From Aurifilum marmelostoma (lineage: Eukaryota > Ascomycota > Sordariomycetes > Diaporthales > Cryphonectriaceae), in the NCBI GenBank assembly GCA_027559495.1, contig JAMXSV010000004.1:2841001-2905000 (forward strand): 64,000 nt of DNA. Direction: 5' to 3'. The notes below the pieces were generated by a model that was given only the letters and a program-made list of their open reading frames with translations, did no database searches and was not told the origin of the DNA. This document shows, piece after piece, positions 31,997 through 42,431 of this stretch; the stretch's first letter is position 1; every line of letters starts with the position of its first letter. The translations under genes were made by a program, and so were the position numbers.

Positions 31997-34900
31997 TCAC
32001 CTCACCACTTTGTCTATATTGACCAGCAGCTTGCCCGCGCTGGGCTTCCCGTGTGCATCTGCCAGGTCGATGAACCGGTAGCCCTGCTGCAGCCGATCGA
32101 GCCTGATACAGGCCCAGGCCGCAAGCTTGTCCTTGACGAGCCCTTCATCCTCGATCTTGAACCTGTTGCGCAGCAATGACAAAAACGAATTAGCATACCG
32201 AACTCTCCTTTGGGCGATGATGCAGTGAGCTGGAAAATTATTGTGGCAAGGAAGGTAAGAAGCCAGGCATGACGAGATGACACCTCGCCGTTGAACGTTT
32301 CAGCTGCCCAACGAACCACACCACACAACGTTGCATGGTAACACAGCAGCACCAAATCTCGATCGGGAAACCATTAGTTAGGGAAAGGGGGGGGGGGTCC
32401 AGGGTGGGAGGATGAGCCGAGGGTGGGCCAGACGCAGAGAATGCATGCATGTAGATACGGATGACAGGTCTGTCATGCGTGCCACACAGTGGAAGAAGCG
32501 CAGCGAGGATCTTTTACCACCCCCCCTCCCATGCGACGTCTCACTGTATCACGCCGGCTGCCATCTCAGTCAAGCATTTGGACACCAACCCCCCTGGCCA
32601 CTTCACCCCCACACCGGTGTACATGCATGCAATCTCGGCCCATGTCGGTGTCAGCTTCCTTGGGGGGGGGGCAAAAGTCTATCGTGAAAACAGCCGTATG
32701 GGGAAACTTTCGCCTAACGGGTGTCCTTGCAATTGGGGGATCCGTCACGGAGTGTAGGTGCGTAACTTGCGGCCGCTCTCCGCTTGTCATCACAGATGAG
32801 AGACGGGGATGCTTTCTCAAAGTGGGTACGGCAGCCGTCGACGGCTGGTGATGGCATGTTTGACACGTGTGATACGCAATGATGACGTGGGGCCAGGCAA
32901 GGGAAGATGGTAGGTAGGTACAGTGTGGGTGGGAAAGTAAAGGAGGGGGGGAAGGAGAGGGGGGGGGTTTGGTTGGAGTCACGAGGCAAGAGTTTCAGCT
33001 CCGCAAGGGAAGCTCAGAGGGAGCATTGTGGATGATGGCTTACCTGACGAAGCTGAGTTCCTCAACAAGGTTTGCGATGGGTGGGAACTCAAGGACCTGG
33101 CCAGTGCCCCAGTCGGGATTCTCCGTCTCGCTGCACTTTGTCATCAGCTTGTACTGGCCGTCCTGGACAAGCCCACTCTTGATTGCCTTCTTCTCGTTGC
33201 GCTCCTCAGGTGTCTCGACGTGGAGCTCGCACTTGACAAAGGGCCTGAACGTCGTGCTGTCCGAGGTGCTCACGCTCGACGTCGAGCTAGTCCCGCAGTC
33301 GCGGTCGTCGTCGCCGAACTCGCCAGGGAACGGGAGGTGCTGTCCGGCCAGGACGGTGATGCGGAGGCGTTCGAGGGCCCGGTGCCTCCCTCCCTCGGCC
33401 TGCGATCTTGTGTTGTCGCTGCTGAGGTAGCCCTGGGGCTTCAGCACCCAGCCCTGTTCCGACTCGAACATGGCGCTGTTGAGCATCATGGCCTCGTCGA
33501 CGTGCGACCGCTGCCAGTTCAGGGCGACCATCTGCACACCTTTCCTCCAGTACAGAGAAGGGTCGAGGTTGGTCGAGTTCACCCGTGTAGAGTGGGGGTA
33601 TGCGCGCATAAAGAACTTGCGGTTGTGCACAAACATCTCCTGGTGCCTGGTCTGGTGCAGCTTGAGAATCTTGTACTCGTCGATGGAGAAGATGTGCGAG
33701 ATAGACTGTGCGCCAGGGGCGGAGAAGTCCTTGAAGTGTTCGCTGTGCGTGTAGATGGCCAGCTCGCCCAGTGCCTGTCCGATGACGGTCTTGGACTTCT
33801 TGATCGCTTCAGCAGCAGCAGAAGAAGCAGTGTTATTGCTGCTTGTGCCGCTGCTTTGTTGTTGGGCGGCGAGATCGACGGCCACAGACAGCCGCTCGTC
33901 GTCGGAGCCCGTGTCATCTTCACGCAGCAACAGGGGCACCGTCAGCTGGCTGCTACTGCTGCCGGCACCGGCACCCCTGAAAGCGGAGCTGAAGCTGGCC
34001 GTGGCGGGCGGCCTCTTGACCTTGACCAGGATCTTCTCCATCAGCTCGTCCAGGCGGGGCTGCCTCTCAGCCGGGTTGCAGCTTGCCAGCTTCTTGTCCA
34101 GGAGGTGGTCGCCCCACTCCTCCCTCATGATGTCGACCATCATGTCCTGCTGCTGGCCCGTGGCGTGGACCTCGAGGCTGACAATGACGGGCAGCTTGTT
34201 GGTCTTGAAGGCCGACTCCCTGATGACCCTGCAGACCTCTCGCAGGGGAATGCGGCCCGCAAGGCCCACGTCGCCGAGCCCCTGGACCGTGTGCGCATGC
34301 GTGACCTCGGGCTCAATCCTCCGCGCGCTGCCCATCGGGTCTCTGGACCTCGATCGGGACCGAGACGCGCGCCGGCCCCTCGTCCTCGACGTGGCGGACT
34401 CGGCTGACCTCACGTGACGCAGAGGCGGGCCGATATCGTTGGGGTCGAGCAGGTCGTTGTTGTCGAGTGAGGTGGTGCTATAGCTGGCGGGCGGGAGACC
34501 CAGGTGCAGCTGGCTCATGCTGGCGCTCGAGGCGTTGGCGGTGCTGCTGGTCCTTCGGGCTCCACGACCCCGGCTGCGGCTCCGTTCGCGCACGCTTCCC
34601 GCCAGCTCGTGCCACTTCTGGTCCATGAGGTCGACCAGGCTCCGCGCCGCGTCTGGGATGGAGCTCGTGGAGAGCGTGGACATGTTGGACTGGTGCCTCT
34701 TGTGGGTAGGGAAGGTGGACCGATCTGCAGAGTCCTTTTTGTTATGGTGGTGGGGGTTGTTGTTGCTGTTGCTGTTGCTGCTCCATCGTGGTGATTTCGA
34801 CCCGCTCCTCGTCCTGGGCCGTGTCTCTGACCAGCCCTCGCCGTTCCACACGTCGATCTCGACACACCGACAGCCATTCTCCAGGACCGTCCTGTAGGCC

Positions 34901-35694
34901 TCGGCCGAGACCTCTCCGCTCAGCTGGTTGCCGAGCTCAATGTACGTGTTGTGGCTGCTGCTGATGAAGTAGTTGGTGATGGGCTTGGACAGGTCCTTCT
35001 TGCCCACGGGCTTCAGAGCCGCGCTGTAGTCGTGCAGCCAGACGTATACAAAGTCGCCCAGGGTGTATATCTCTTTCTCGAGGGGCCGCACCAGGCTGCC
35101 CTGCGTCTCGACCAGGAACTCCTGCAAACGGTCCCTCGTTATATAGTCTCCTGCGCGGCCTCTGAGCCCCGCAAAGATGTTCTCTATGTGCCTGTGCGTC
35201 GAGTCTCTCAACAAGGGCAGATCAAACGTTGCGGTCTGGTGGAACAGATCCACCTGAGCGTCGGCAGCCCGCTGCAGGTTGTTGTCGTTGTCGTCATCGT
35301 CCGAGGTGGTAGCCGCCCTCGCTGCCGTTACATCGTCATCGCCCGTCCTGGGATCGTGCTGGGACTGCCTCTGCTGCTGTTGCTGCTGTGGTTGTTGGTT
35401 CTGGTCTTGGTTCTCCTGATGCTGTTGCTGCAGCTGCTGCGAAGGGCTACGACCGTGCTGTTGTGCGCCGGGACTGGGTCCGCTGCCGAGCGCGACCATG
35501 TGGAAGAAGTGTTTCCATGCCGTGTGTGCGCCGAAGCGCGGGCTGGGCCGCGGGCCGCTGGTCGCGGGGGTCGGCGGCGTCGGGGAGCCTATCCTCGGGA
35601 TGTTCTGGGTCGTCAATGCGACTTTGGTCCTGCTGCTGCTGCTTCCGCTGGTATCTGTTGAGGATGGTGCCGCGCCGCGCCTGCGAGGCGACAT
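31997..35694 (-). CDS. plc1: Phosphoinositide-specific phospholipase C (delta-like)
   Basis: Cleaves PI(4,5)P2 to diacylglycerol and IP3 in calcium signalling. Two exons, 35694-33044 and 32162-31997, give 938 residues. Order: Gln-rich disordered N terminus (1-125); EF-hand-like region with DYITRDRLQEFLVETQG; X domain starting SKPITNYFISSSHNTYIELG (catalytic His248) and GCRCVEIDVWNG; a low-complexity insert of about 200 residues; rest of X with THAHTVQGLG and LPVIVSLEVHA (catalytic His510); Ser-rich linker; Y domain (LGELAIYTHSEHFKDF, then FFMRAYPHSTRVNSTNLDP and WRKGVQMVALNWQ); and C2 domain. No PH domain is seen. C2 is completed by exon 2: LSFVR joins FKIEDEGLVKDKLAAW and QGYRFIDLADAHGKPSAG. 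The 881-bp intron has donor GTAAGC and acceptor AACAG. The frame upstream of the ATG has only a GTG, so the ATG at 35694 is used. Confidence 0.92.
32387..32398 (+). repeat. G12 homopolymer inside the PLC intron
   Basis: Twelve consecutive G on the plus strand within the 881-bp intron of the phospholipase C gene. Confidence 0.8.
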
Positions 35695-36245
35695 CACAGG
35701 GTGGTGGTGCTTCTTGCGAGCACGCCTGTGGGTGATTATGCCCTGTGTTGTGGGGGAAAAGAAAGGGAAGAAGCGCAGATGTTAGTCGAAAAGCTCTATC
35801 TGTCTTTTTTCCCCTCTTTCTTTTTACTTTATCTGTGTTGTTCTCTCGCGACGATGCGACAGTGCGGTTGTGCGCTTCTGCGAGATTGCGGTGGAGGAGG
35901 ACGGACGGGAAGAAAGAAGGGACGTGGGGGGAGGGGGGGGGGAGCAGGCAACAGCGAATTGAAGAACTGGGAAGGGGTGAAAGAAGATTGGCAAGATGTG
36001 ATCAAGGGTTGATTAATGATATAATGTCTGGGGGATACAGACTAGAAGGGGGAAAAAAATACAGAGAAGACAAGAAAGGAATTCAAATCATGTTCCCCTT
36101 GGACATGCTCGTGGAAACTTACGAGGCAACCCATGACGACTGCAGGAAGAAGAACCAAGCAGACGCCCCGGGTGGTCCGTACGGTACTGTATCTCTCTGC
36201 TGCTTCCCCGGTTGTCGCCTGGACCGACCGTGCACCTAAAGCACA

Positions 36246-36260
36246 CCCCCCCCCCCCCCC
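36246..36260 (+). repeat. C15 homopolymer
   Basis: Fifteen consecutive C followed by A6; the longest single-base run found in the window. Confidence 0.85.
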
Positions 36261-37301
36261 AAAAAAGAAAGGACGGCAAGGCAAGCAACGACACCCACAC
36301 CCACACACCCATACACACACAAACCCCCCTCTTCCCTGAGGCTGTCCTCCCCTTCAAGGCACAGGGTGTAAACGTTAAAAAGGGGTTTCGACAGCTGCAA
36401 GCTTGCTGCGAGAGAAGATCCGCAAGGGAGATCGGCGCGCCGGACTGACGAATGGGTACCAGGAGGGACCCTCGTGTGGGGTCAGGATCAGGGCTGGGCT
36501 GCAGGGCAGGGCCCTGGTGGACTCGCTACCGGTGTTCTGGGCGGCCGCTGCAGCTTGACATGGCGTCGTGGTGGTGGCCGATGTCGTTGTTCACGAGGTT
36601 TTTGTTCGTTCGTGTGTCAAAGTTTGACGGTGGCAAGAGAGAAAAATACGATGGGGAGAAAAGATGAAGTAAGGAAAGAAAGGAAAACAAGAAATAGATA
36701 GGATTCAAAATGCCACAGCTAAGTAGAGAAAGAAGGCCAAGGAATCAGACAGAGAGAGAGAGAGAGAGAACCAACGGCGTTACAGAGGGAAGGCTATGAT
36801 GAATCCCACAGAGGCGGACAAAGGGCAAGACATGCGCCTATCTGTAAGTTACTGCTGGTGGTACCTCAGGTGCTGCCCTCTCTCCCCCACCAGGCTCGCC
36901 CGGTCGAGATGATGATGGTTCAGCTTTGGTCGAGGCTGACGGGGCATAGCCACCGCGCTGACCAACACCCAGCAGCATCCTTCCGCCCAGAATGACAATC
37001 CGCACTCTATTTTTCCATTCTCATCCAATCAGGCATTAATCATGACCTTATTCTCATCATGAATACCCTCTGAGCACTGTCCCATTCTTGTTCATCATCA
37101 TCTGCTCAAGGTTTCGCAGGACAATTTTCCAAATCTGTCCCTCAAAAAGTAAATGTCAGGGTCTAGGGGTCCAGCGCTAGGCTTGGCGTAATGGCAGTCC
37201 CGCGAGACTGATCCCAGCCCAGCCTGGACGCAATGCAATGTCGTGGGGTCAGTGACACACTCGTGTAGATAGTCAGTAGGTTCTCGGAATTCCATGTACA
37301 T

Positions 37302-37323
37302 ATGTGTGTGTGTGTGTGTGTGT
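37302..37323 (+). repeat. (TG)n microsatellite
   Basis: About eleven TG units in intergenic DNA. Confidence 0.85.
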
Positions 37324-38335
37324 TTCCGGGAGATACACATGCCACAGGCATCGTGCATGTGAGCATGTCTGCACTCTCTGTGAAGGAACGGGCAACGTAC
37401 CCACATCTTTACTGTCATAGTACCTTCATCTTTTTTTTTCTCCCTCTCTCTCTTTTTCCTTGGCGTCCTCTACTGAACGAGACTGATCAGCCCAGGATTC
37501 GTCCAGGGTCATCTGTCCATTTCTCACTGTCCTTCGATTTCAGGTCCCAGCCTTGCCGTCCTATCAGTAAGTGCGGCGCATCCATGGGTGGCCTCCCCTG
37601 GAATCAATTACAAAGGAAATCTACCAGGTGACCCAAGCACCTATTGGGTACGCTACGGTGCGGCTGTAAGTTTAGTGGGTTCCCGCAGGGCTGGCAACAA
37701 CACTAAAAGCGTTATCAAAGGGCCTGTCAAATTTCCCGGTTCTGCTTGTTCTATTTTTGGACGGAGGGAGCGTCGACATCATTGCAATTTCCTCGTATTT
37801 TTTTTATCTTGTTCCTTGTCTCTTCACTGTAGATCTTCGAGATAGACAGACATTCTTGTAACATGGGATTTAATGGCTTACCGAGCGTTGTGTACTTTTA
37901 AGAAAAGCGTTATGGGAGAAAACTTTCGTGTTCGTTTGAAGATATATGCGGAAAAGGCTTTCATAGGTGCTGCGGCCTTGTTGACGGTGAGCATCAAGCC
38001 TGGAACAAGATCACCGCGTGTTGCTTCCGTGATGCCACCCTATTGTATGCCATCGAGGTCCAGCTCAATTCCTTGAGACTAGTTACGAGGAGGCCAGTAC
38101 TTTCTGAAAAGTCTCTTCTCAATTTCTTCCTGCACATGAACAATAGCATAATCTTTTCCACTGTCCAAATACATTCTAGGTACTTAGGTGACCAAATATA
38201 TCGATGATATTGCTCAACTAATACAACACATAACTAAAACTGAAAAGGGCCCACATGCTTCCTCTATCCCATGTACATTGAAAAGGCACCACAGTTTGTG
38301 ATCCACACGCCCCCAGATGTGTGTCGCCTGGCGGT

Positions 38336-38815
38336 CTATTCCTCTGCATCCGATATACCCTGCATTTGTGCTTCGTCGCTCGTCAAGACGCCTTTACATT
38401 GGCGCATCTTGTTCGCGTCGAAGCCACACTTGACCAGCTGAACCAATGTCAAAGCAAAATGTGCGTGTGAACCGGCCCATTGGTCGGTATTCCTTGGGCG
38501 GCCGACCGTCTTGAGGAAGTGGACGAGGACCGGCAGCATGGCCAAGAACCAGACGAGAACCTGGGCACCAAGTGATAGGCGCGAGGGGAACAGGTTGAAC
38601 AGTGCTACTATGAGCAGTGTTCCCAATCCGCACTTGGACGCCGCGTCTTGGATGCAGCGACGGCAAGGGTTCTTGGTCTCCGGCTTGGCTTCCGTCGCGG
38701 GCGAGAGTGGTTGGAGCGCGGGCCTGTTGTCGAGGCCCTCCAGACTGCCGTGGCTGTGGGCAGTCTCGGGTCGGAACCGGCATGGTATGCCGCCTTGGAG
38801 TCGTATTTGCCACAT
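38336..38815 (-). CDS. Hypothetical membrane protein, 159 residues
   Basis: Single exon. The start MWQIRLQGG has the context CACCATG, and a TATATAAG box lies about 137 bp upstream with a C/A-rich leader between them. Codon third positions strongly favour G/C, as in true genes of this window. The N-terminal 60 residues are hydrophilic and include PCRRC. Residues about 62-100 (LGTLLIVALFNLFPSRLSLG and AQVLVWFLAMLPVLVHFL) form one or two membrane helices. The C-terminal part (HAHFALTLVQLVKCGF, then NKMRQCKGVL) is mildly hydrophobic. No family recognised and no function assigned. Confidence 0.65.
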   Translation of the reverse strand: MWQIRLQGGIPCRFRPETAHSHGSLEGLDNRPALQPLSPATEAKPETKNPCRRCIQDAASKCGLGTLLIVALFNLFPSRLSLGAQVLVWFLAMLPVLVHFLKTVGRPRNTDQWAGSHAHFALTLVQLVKCGFDANKMRQCKGVLTSDEAQMQGISDAEE

Positions 38816-40299
38816 GGTGTATTGGTGTTTGGAGTGGCTGATCTTAGAAGTTGGTTGAATGGGTTTATAAGATTGTCTGTGGTGGGAGATTTAATTGTAG
38901 AAGACAGGTCGATATTTACGAGTGGTTGAAGAAGATGGCAACGAAGGCAGTCTTATATACTGTATCAAGTTGCAAAAGATGCAACTCTGAGCCCTTTTGC
39001 AGATATTCCCAGTGATGGTGAATGACCAGTTCACCTGCCTAGACTTGCACGTTCACTTAGAACGCTTTGCTAGTCCTTCGGACCTTCACCTGGTGCGGCC
39101 CAGACGAGTGACGGGGTGAAGTTGACAACAGCACTAACAAGAATGTTAACATAAAATAGCAAAAGAGTAACGGCTAATGCTCTCGTTTACAAGCAAGCAA
39201 GCAGTCTATCCAAGCAAAAGGTTTGCACTAAGCTCTCTGACGACGGAATTGACCTTTTGAAAGTCGTTCTCTCCTTAGTACATGCTTGAACCACAACATA
39301 CTTGGTTCCAAAGTTCCTGAGCAGAGCAATATAGGAAAAACGCGTGGGCTTCACCTGACTGAGTGGATACTAGCAGCCAGTGTTTGAGCTAGAGTTTTAT
39401 AGCCTGCAAAAAATTTAAAATGTTGTTCAAATATCATTGCAATTGAAACGGACTGGTCATTGGGTGTCAATTACAACATACAATATCAGTATGAGCTTTG
39501 TTATAGAACTGGTAGTCAAGCAGGAACCCCCGGCCCCCGGAAAAGAAACAAAAATACAAAAAAGGGAAGGGAAGGGAGTTTTTGATCAAGATAAGTCGGC
39601 CCTAACACAAGCTGGCCTTGAAAACTTTCTCGGGCGCTGTAGCCCTTGGTGGTCGCTTTGTAGTTCTCACAGGTTTAAGCTGGAACTTGAAACCAAGATG
39701 AATCATCATGAAGGGCTCTGCATCTCTTAACGGAGATAATAGGCTCTTCTCTAAATTCTCACTACGCAGGTAATGGAATTTCCCAGCATCCATTTCTGTT
39801 ATATTTCAGGCCATTCATATAGTCACATGCATTGTACACTTTTCAGCTCTCTGAGAAAATGCTTCCGAGATCAGCTTAGCAAAAGACATTGCAAAATGAT
39901 GGAGAATGGGAACGGGGAAATGGAAAGTGATTGAAGTGAAAATGACAACAGAAAGAGAAAGGGAAAAATGGCCATGGGCCAATATAATCGTTTCTTGCTT
40001 TGCCAGGGAGGGAGGCGGGGCTCCTCTGTACTTGATCGATCCCGACCCTGTTCATACAGCCCCAGGCGCGACGCATGCTTGGACAACGTCATTCCGCTTC
40101 TCCAACCTTCAACGATTTGTTATGGGATGCCAGCCTCCTCATTCGCAGTTGCGTATCTCGGATTACGAGACATAACGACAGCAGCAACAGCACATTCACA
40201 TCCCATTTAGACGACCCGCAGAGCCCTGAAGTCGAGCCCCTCTGCCTAACCTTGCATCCGTTCATACCAACGCGAGAAAGCTTGCACTTCAATAAAAAT
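38816..40299. other. Intergenic, divergent promoters
   Basis: Contains the promoter of the minus-strand membrane protein (to about 39000) and the leader of the cupin gene. A short upstream frame begins at about 40121 (MGCQPPHSQL) before the cupin start. 39100-39800 is moderately AT-rich without a supported gene. Confidence 0.5.
38952..38959 (-). promoter_or_regulatory. TATA box of the 159-residue membrane protein gene
   Basis: TATATAAG on the minus strand, followed by a leader with TTCTTCAACCACTC and ending CAATACACC directly before the ATG. The arrangement is that of a strong fungal promoter. Confidence 0.6.
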
Positions 40300-40708
40300 A
40301 TGGCCGGACAAAAGAAGCACAAGGATTACGAAGACGAGGTCCGCTCATGGGGCTTCTCGCATGTCTTCACGTGGACTGATGGACCGTACGACACATTCCT
40401 CCCTGCTTCGGAACCCACTTGGTTATTTGTGCGGAAACGGGGAGAAAGAAAGAAGAGAGAGAGAGACAGAGAGGAGCTGACGATGATTTTTGGCACTGCA
40501 AAACAGGAACGCTCACTACAGCCCGCACTCCCACGCTGGCCTGACGACACATCTCATCCTAAGAGGTGACCTGACCATCACTTACCCAAAAGACGAGCAG
40601 CCGACAAAGCAGACTTTCGGCGTCGGCGACCGGATCGATGTTGATGCGGGGCGGGTTCACGAGGTGTGGATGGGCAAGAAGGGGTGTACGTATGTGATCG
40701 GGGAATGA
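40300..40708 (+). CDS. Small single-domain cupin protein
   Basis: Two exons, 40300-40385 and 40507-40708, give 95 residues. The 121-bp intron (donor GTACGA, acceptor AACAG) joins to give WTDGPNAHYSPHSHAGLTTH. N-terminal MAGQKKHKDYEDEVRSWGFS and HVFTW are followed by the cupin barrel: PHSHAGLTTHLILRGDLTI (motif 1 with HxH metal ligands) and VDAGRVHEVWMG (motif 2 with a third His). The end CTYVIGE fits this family of about 100-residue fungal and bacterial cupins. The metal-dependent activity is unknown, so only the fold is assigned. The next AG downstream in the intron region (CTACAG) would lose the NAHYS residues and change the frame, so the earlier acceptor is chosen. Confidence 0.85.
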
Positions 40709-41222
40709 AACTAGTTACTCCTGCTCTGAAGTGACGAATGTATTCTCCTCTTGTCTTTGTGACCGGCCCTGTTTTGTTTGGGGCTAGAACTGTCCATTTA
40801 TGCCGAGAAGCAGAGAAAAGGGGCTGGGGCAAAAGCATAACCTGGGATGACCACCCACCACTGGCGACGCTGTCCGTCTGATGTTGGCAACGGTGACGTC
40901 TCTTCTGTTGTAGACATGACTCATCGAAACATGCTCGACAGTAATGACTTTCCGTCTTTCTGTCACTATCGTCTCATCGCTCCCTGCCGGATAGTCATCC
41001 CATCAAAGTGCCTGAGTCGCCCGTATGCCAGCGCGCGCTTCCAATTACAACCTTGCAACTACTACGTCTGCCAAGCACATAAACCTCTCGATGTTCTCAG
41101 GATGTGATAGGACGAAAGACACCGTATAAGATGGCATGTATGATTCTTTCACGTAATTGTACACTCACTGCAACTGTCAAAGGTCCCAGTTGCGACGAAG
41201 TCCACCCAGACTAAGTACATAG
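40709..41222. other. Intergenic
   Basis: 514 bp between the cupin gene and the eqolisin pseudogene, made up of the two convergent 3' regions. Nothing else seen. Confidence 0.5.
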
Positions 41223-42431
41223 TTACACATATACACAAGTCACCGTGTCTTCAGCACAAGTACAGTTGGAGACAAAAGCACGCGTCGTCTCCGTGATCAT
41301 GTCCACGATGTCTACCTCCGCCGCGCCGCTCACACTGACTGCCTCCTTCTCAGTGACAGCGCTACAGCCCGTGAACTCGACACTGCCCACTACCGTAGTC
41401 GATGAAAGGAATAAGGCTGTCTGGCGTGTGGACGGCGTCTGATGGTTACTTAAGGGTGTTTTCCAAACCTCCCCCCCCCCCCGCTAGGGGAACCAGTACT
41501 CAAGTCCGCGTACAGGGAAAGAGAAAAAATAAGTAAATAAGCAGGAGCAAGAGAATGGAGGCTGTTCTGGGACTTACAGTCCTTCATGATCCACTCTGCT
41601 GTCTCTCCTCAAAGCGCACGGTATTCATTGTCGATGTCGGTAAAGAAATAGTTTGCGCTTACACCGCTGGAAAGGTTGTCAATGACTAGGAGTAACTTGC
41701 GGCATGGAGGAGAGTGCGCCAAAACAGCAATGCACGTACTGGCAGTGCCAGAATTGGTTCCAAAAGCCGTCACCGTCAAATCACCGGCCGAGATGGAAAC
41801 TTCAAGAGCCTCCACTGCTTGCACCGTTAGTCTGCCAACAAGAAAGCTCTTCTAATGTGCCCATACCATTTCATGCAATCCGATCCGTTCAAGACAAGAC
41901 AGAAAAGTGGAGGTGTCTTCTCACCATCCCGCAACCAACAAGCCTAAGCACTGTGCTCACTGCTCAACAACCCCATCCTCGAGCGTAGCAAAAGATGCCA
42001 GTCTGAAGCAGCACCGAACAGCGGTCTCCGTCGACGCCGACCCAGAAAGCGCCGCCATACTGCGTGCCCTGGGTGTAATTCATAATGGAAGAAGGGTTGA
42101 TGGTCGGCACCACGACCATCCCCGTCACGGAAGGGTAGTTGGTTCCGACTACCTCGATGCCGGACTAATTGAGGCTCTCGGATACTATGGCATCTCTCTT
42201 GCTGCTGGTAGACGAGTGGAAGGGGCTTTTATCTTGTGACCGCGTAGTCGGATGGGAGGAGAGATTGCATGGGGGTCGGGACTGGTGGAGAGAATGAAGG
42301 GCAGGGCGAGAAGGGTTGTAGAGATGACCAGCGACTGCGCTTGTATCAGGTAGATGGACTATAATTACTACTGCTGAGATGATGGCCTGAATAGTGAATG
42401 GTAAGATGTTGTTCCGAAACAGGAAATCCAT
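41223..42431 (-). pseudogene. Decayed eqolisin (peptidase family A4/G1) gene
   Basis: Minus-strand remains of a secreted glutamic peptidase. Blocks in family order: hydrophobic start (MDFLFRNNILPFTIQAIIS); SGIEVVGTNYPSVTGMVVVP; GGAFWVGVDGDRCSVLLQTG with the catalytic-type Gln (codon 42005-42003); VSISAGDLTVTAFG; a VIDNLSSG block; ETAEWIMKD with the catalytic-type Glu (codon 41596-41594); SLIPFIDYG; and SVEFTGCSAVTE. Lesions: TAG at 42167-42165, where a Tyr or Trp codon is expected before SGIEV; TGA at 41611-41609, where Cys is expected before GETAEW; a 7-bp imperfect tandem duplication at 41381-41394 that shifts frame between FIDYG and SVEFT; and loss of the recognisable WYEWYP-like middle. 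One intron (about 41577 to 41441) still has usable splice sites. No product is expected. A C12 run at 41471-41482 lies in that intron. Confidence 0.75.

Larger units (their letters stand above)
35695..38335. other. Intergenic upstream of PLC, with simple repeats
   Basis: Leader and promoter region of the phospholipase C gene, then unassigned DNA. It contains G10 (35933-35942), C15 (36246-36260), (AG)n at 36748-36769 and (TG)n at 37302-37323. The frames seen are repeat-driven (His/Thr/Pro). Confidence 0.5.

Noticed and set aside
32566..32982. Possible extra exon inside the PLC intron
   Set aside because: Low-complexity Pro/His/Ser frame with no C2-like sequence; the C2 domain is already continuous across the single long intron.
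41701..41755. Extra intron inside the eqolisin pseudogene (GTACGT...GCAAG)
   Set aside because: Splicing it would remove 44 bases and break the frame that runs into the VIDNLSSG block.
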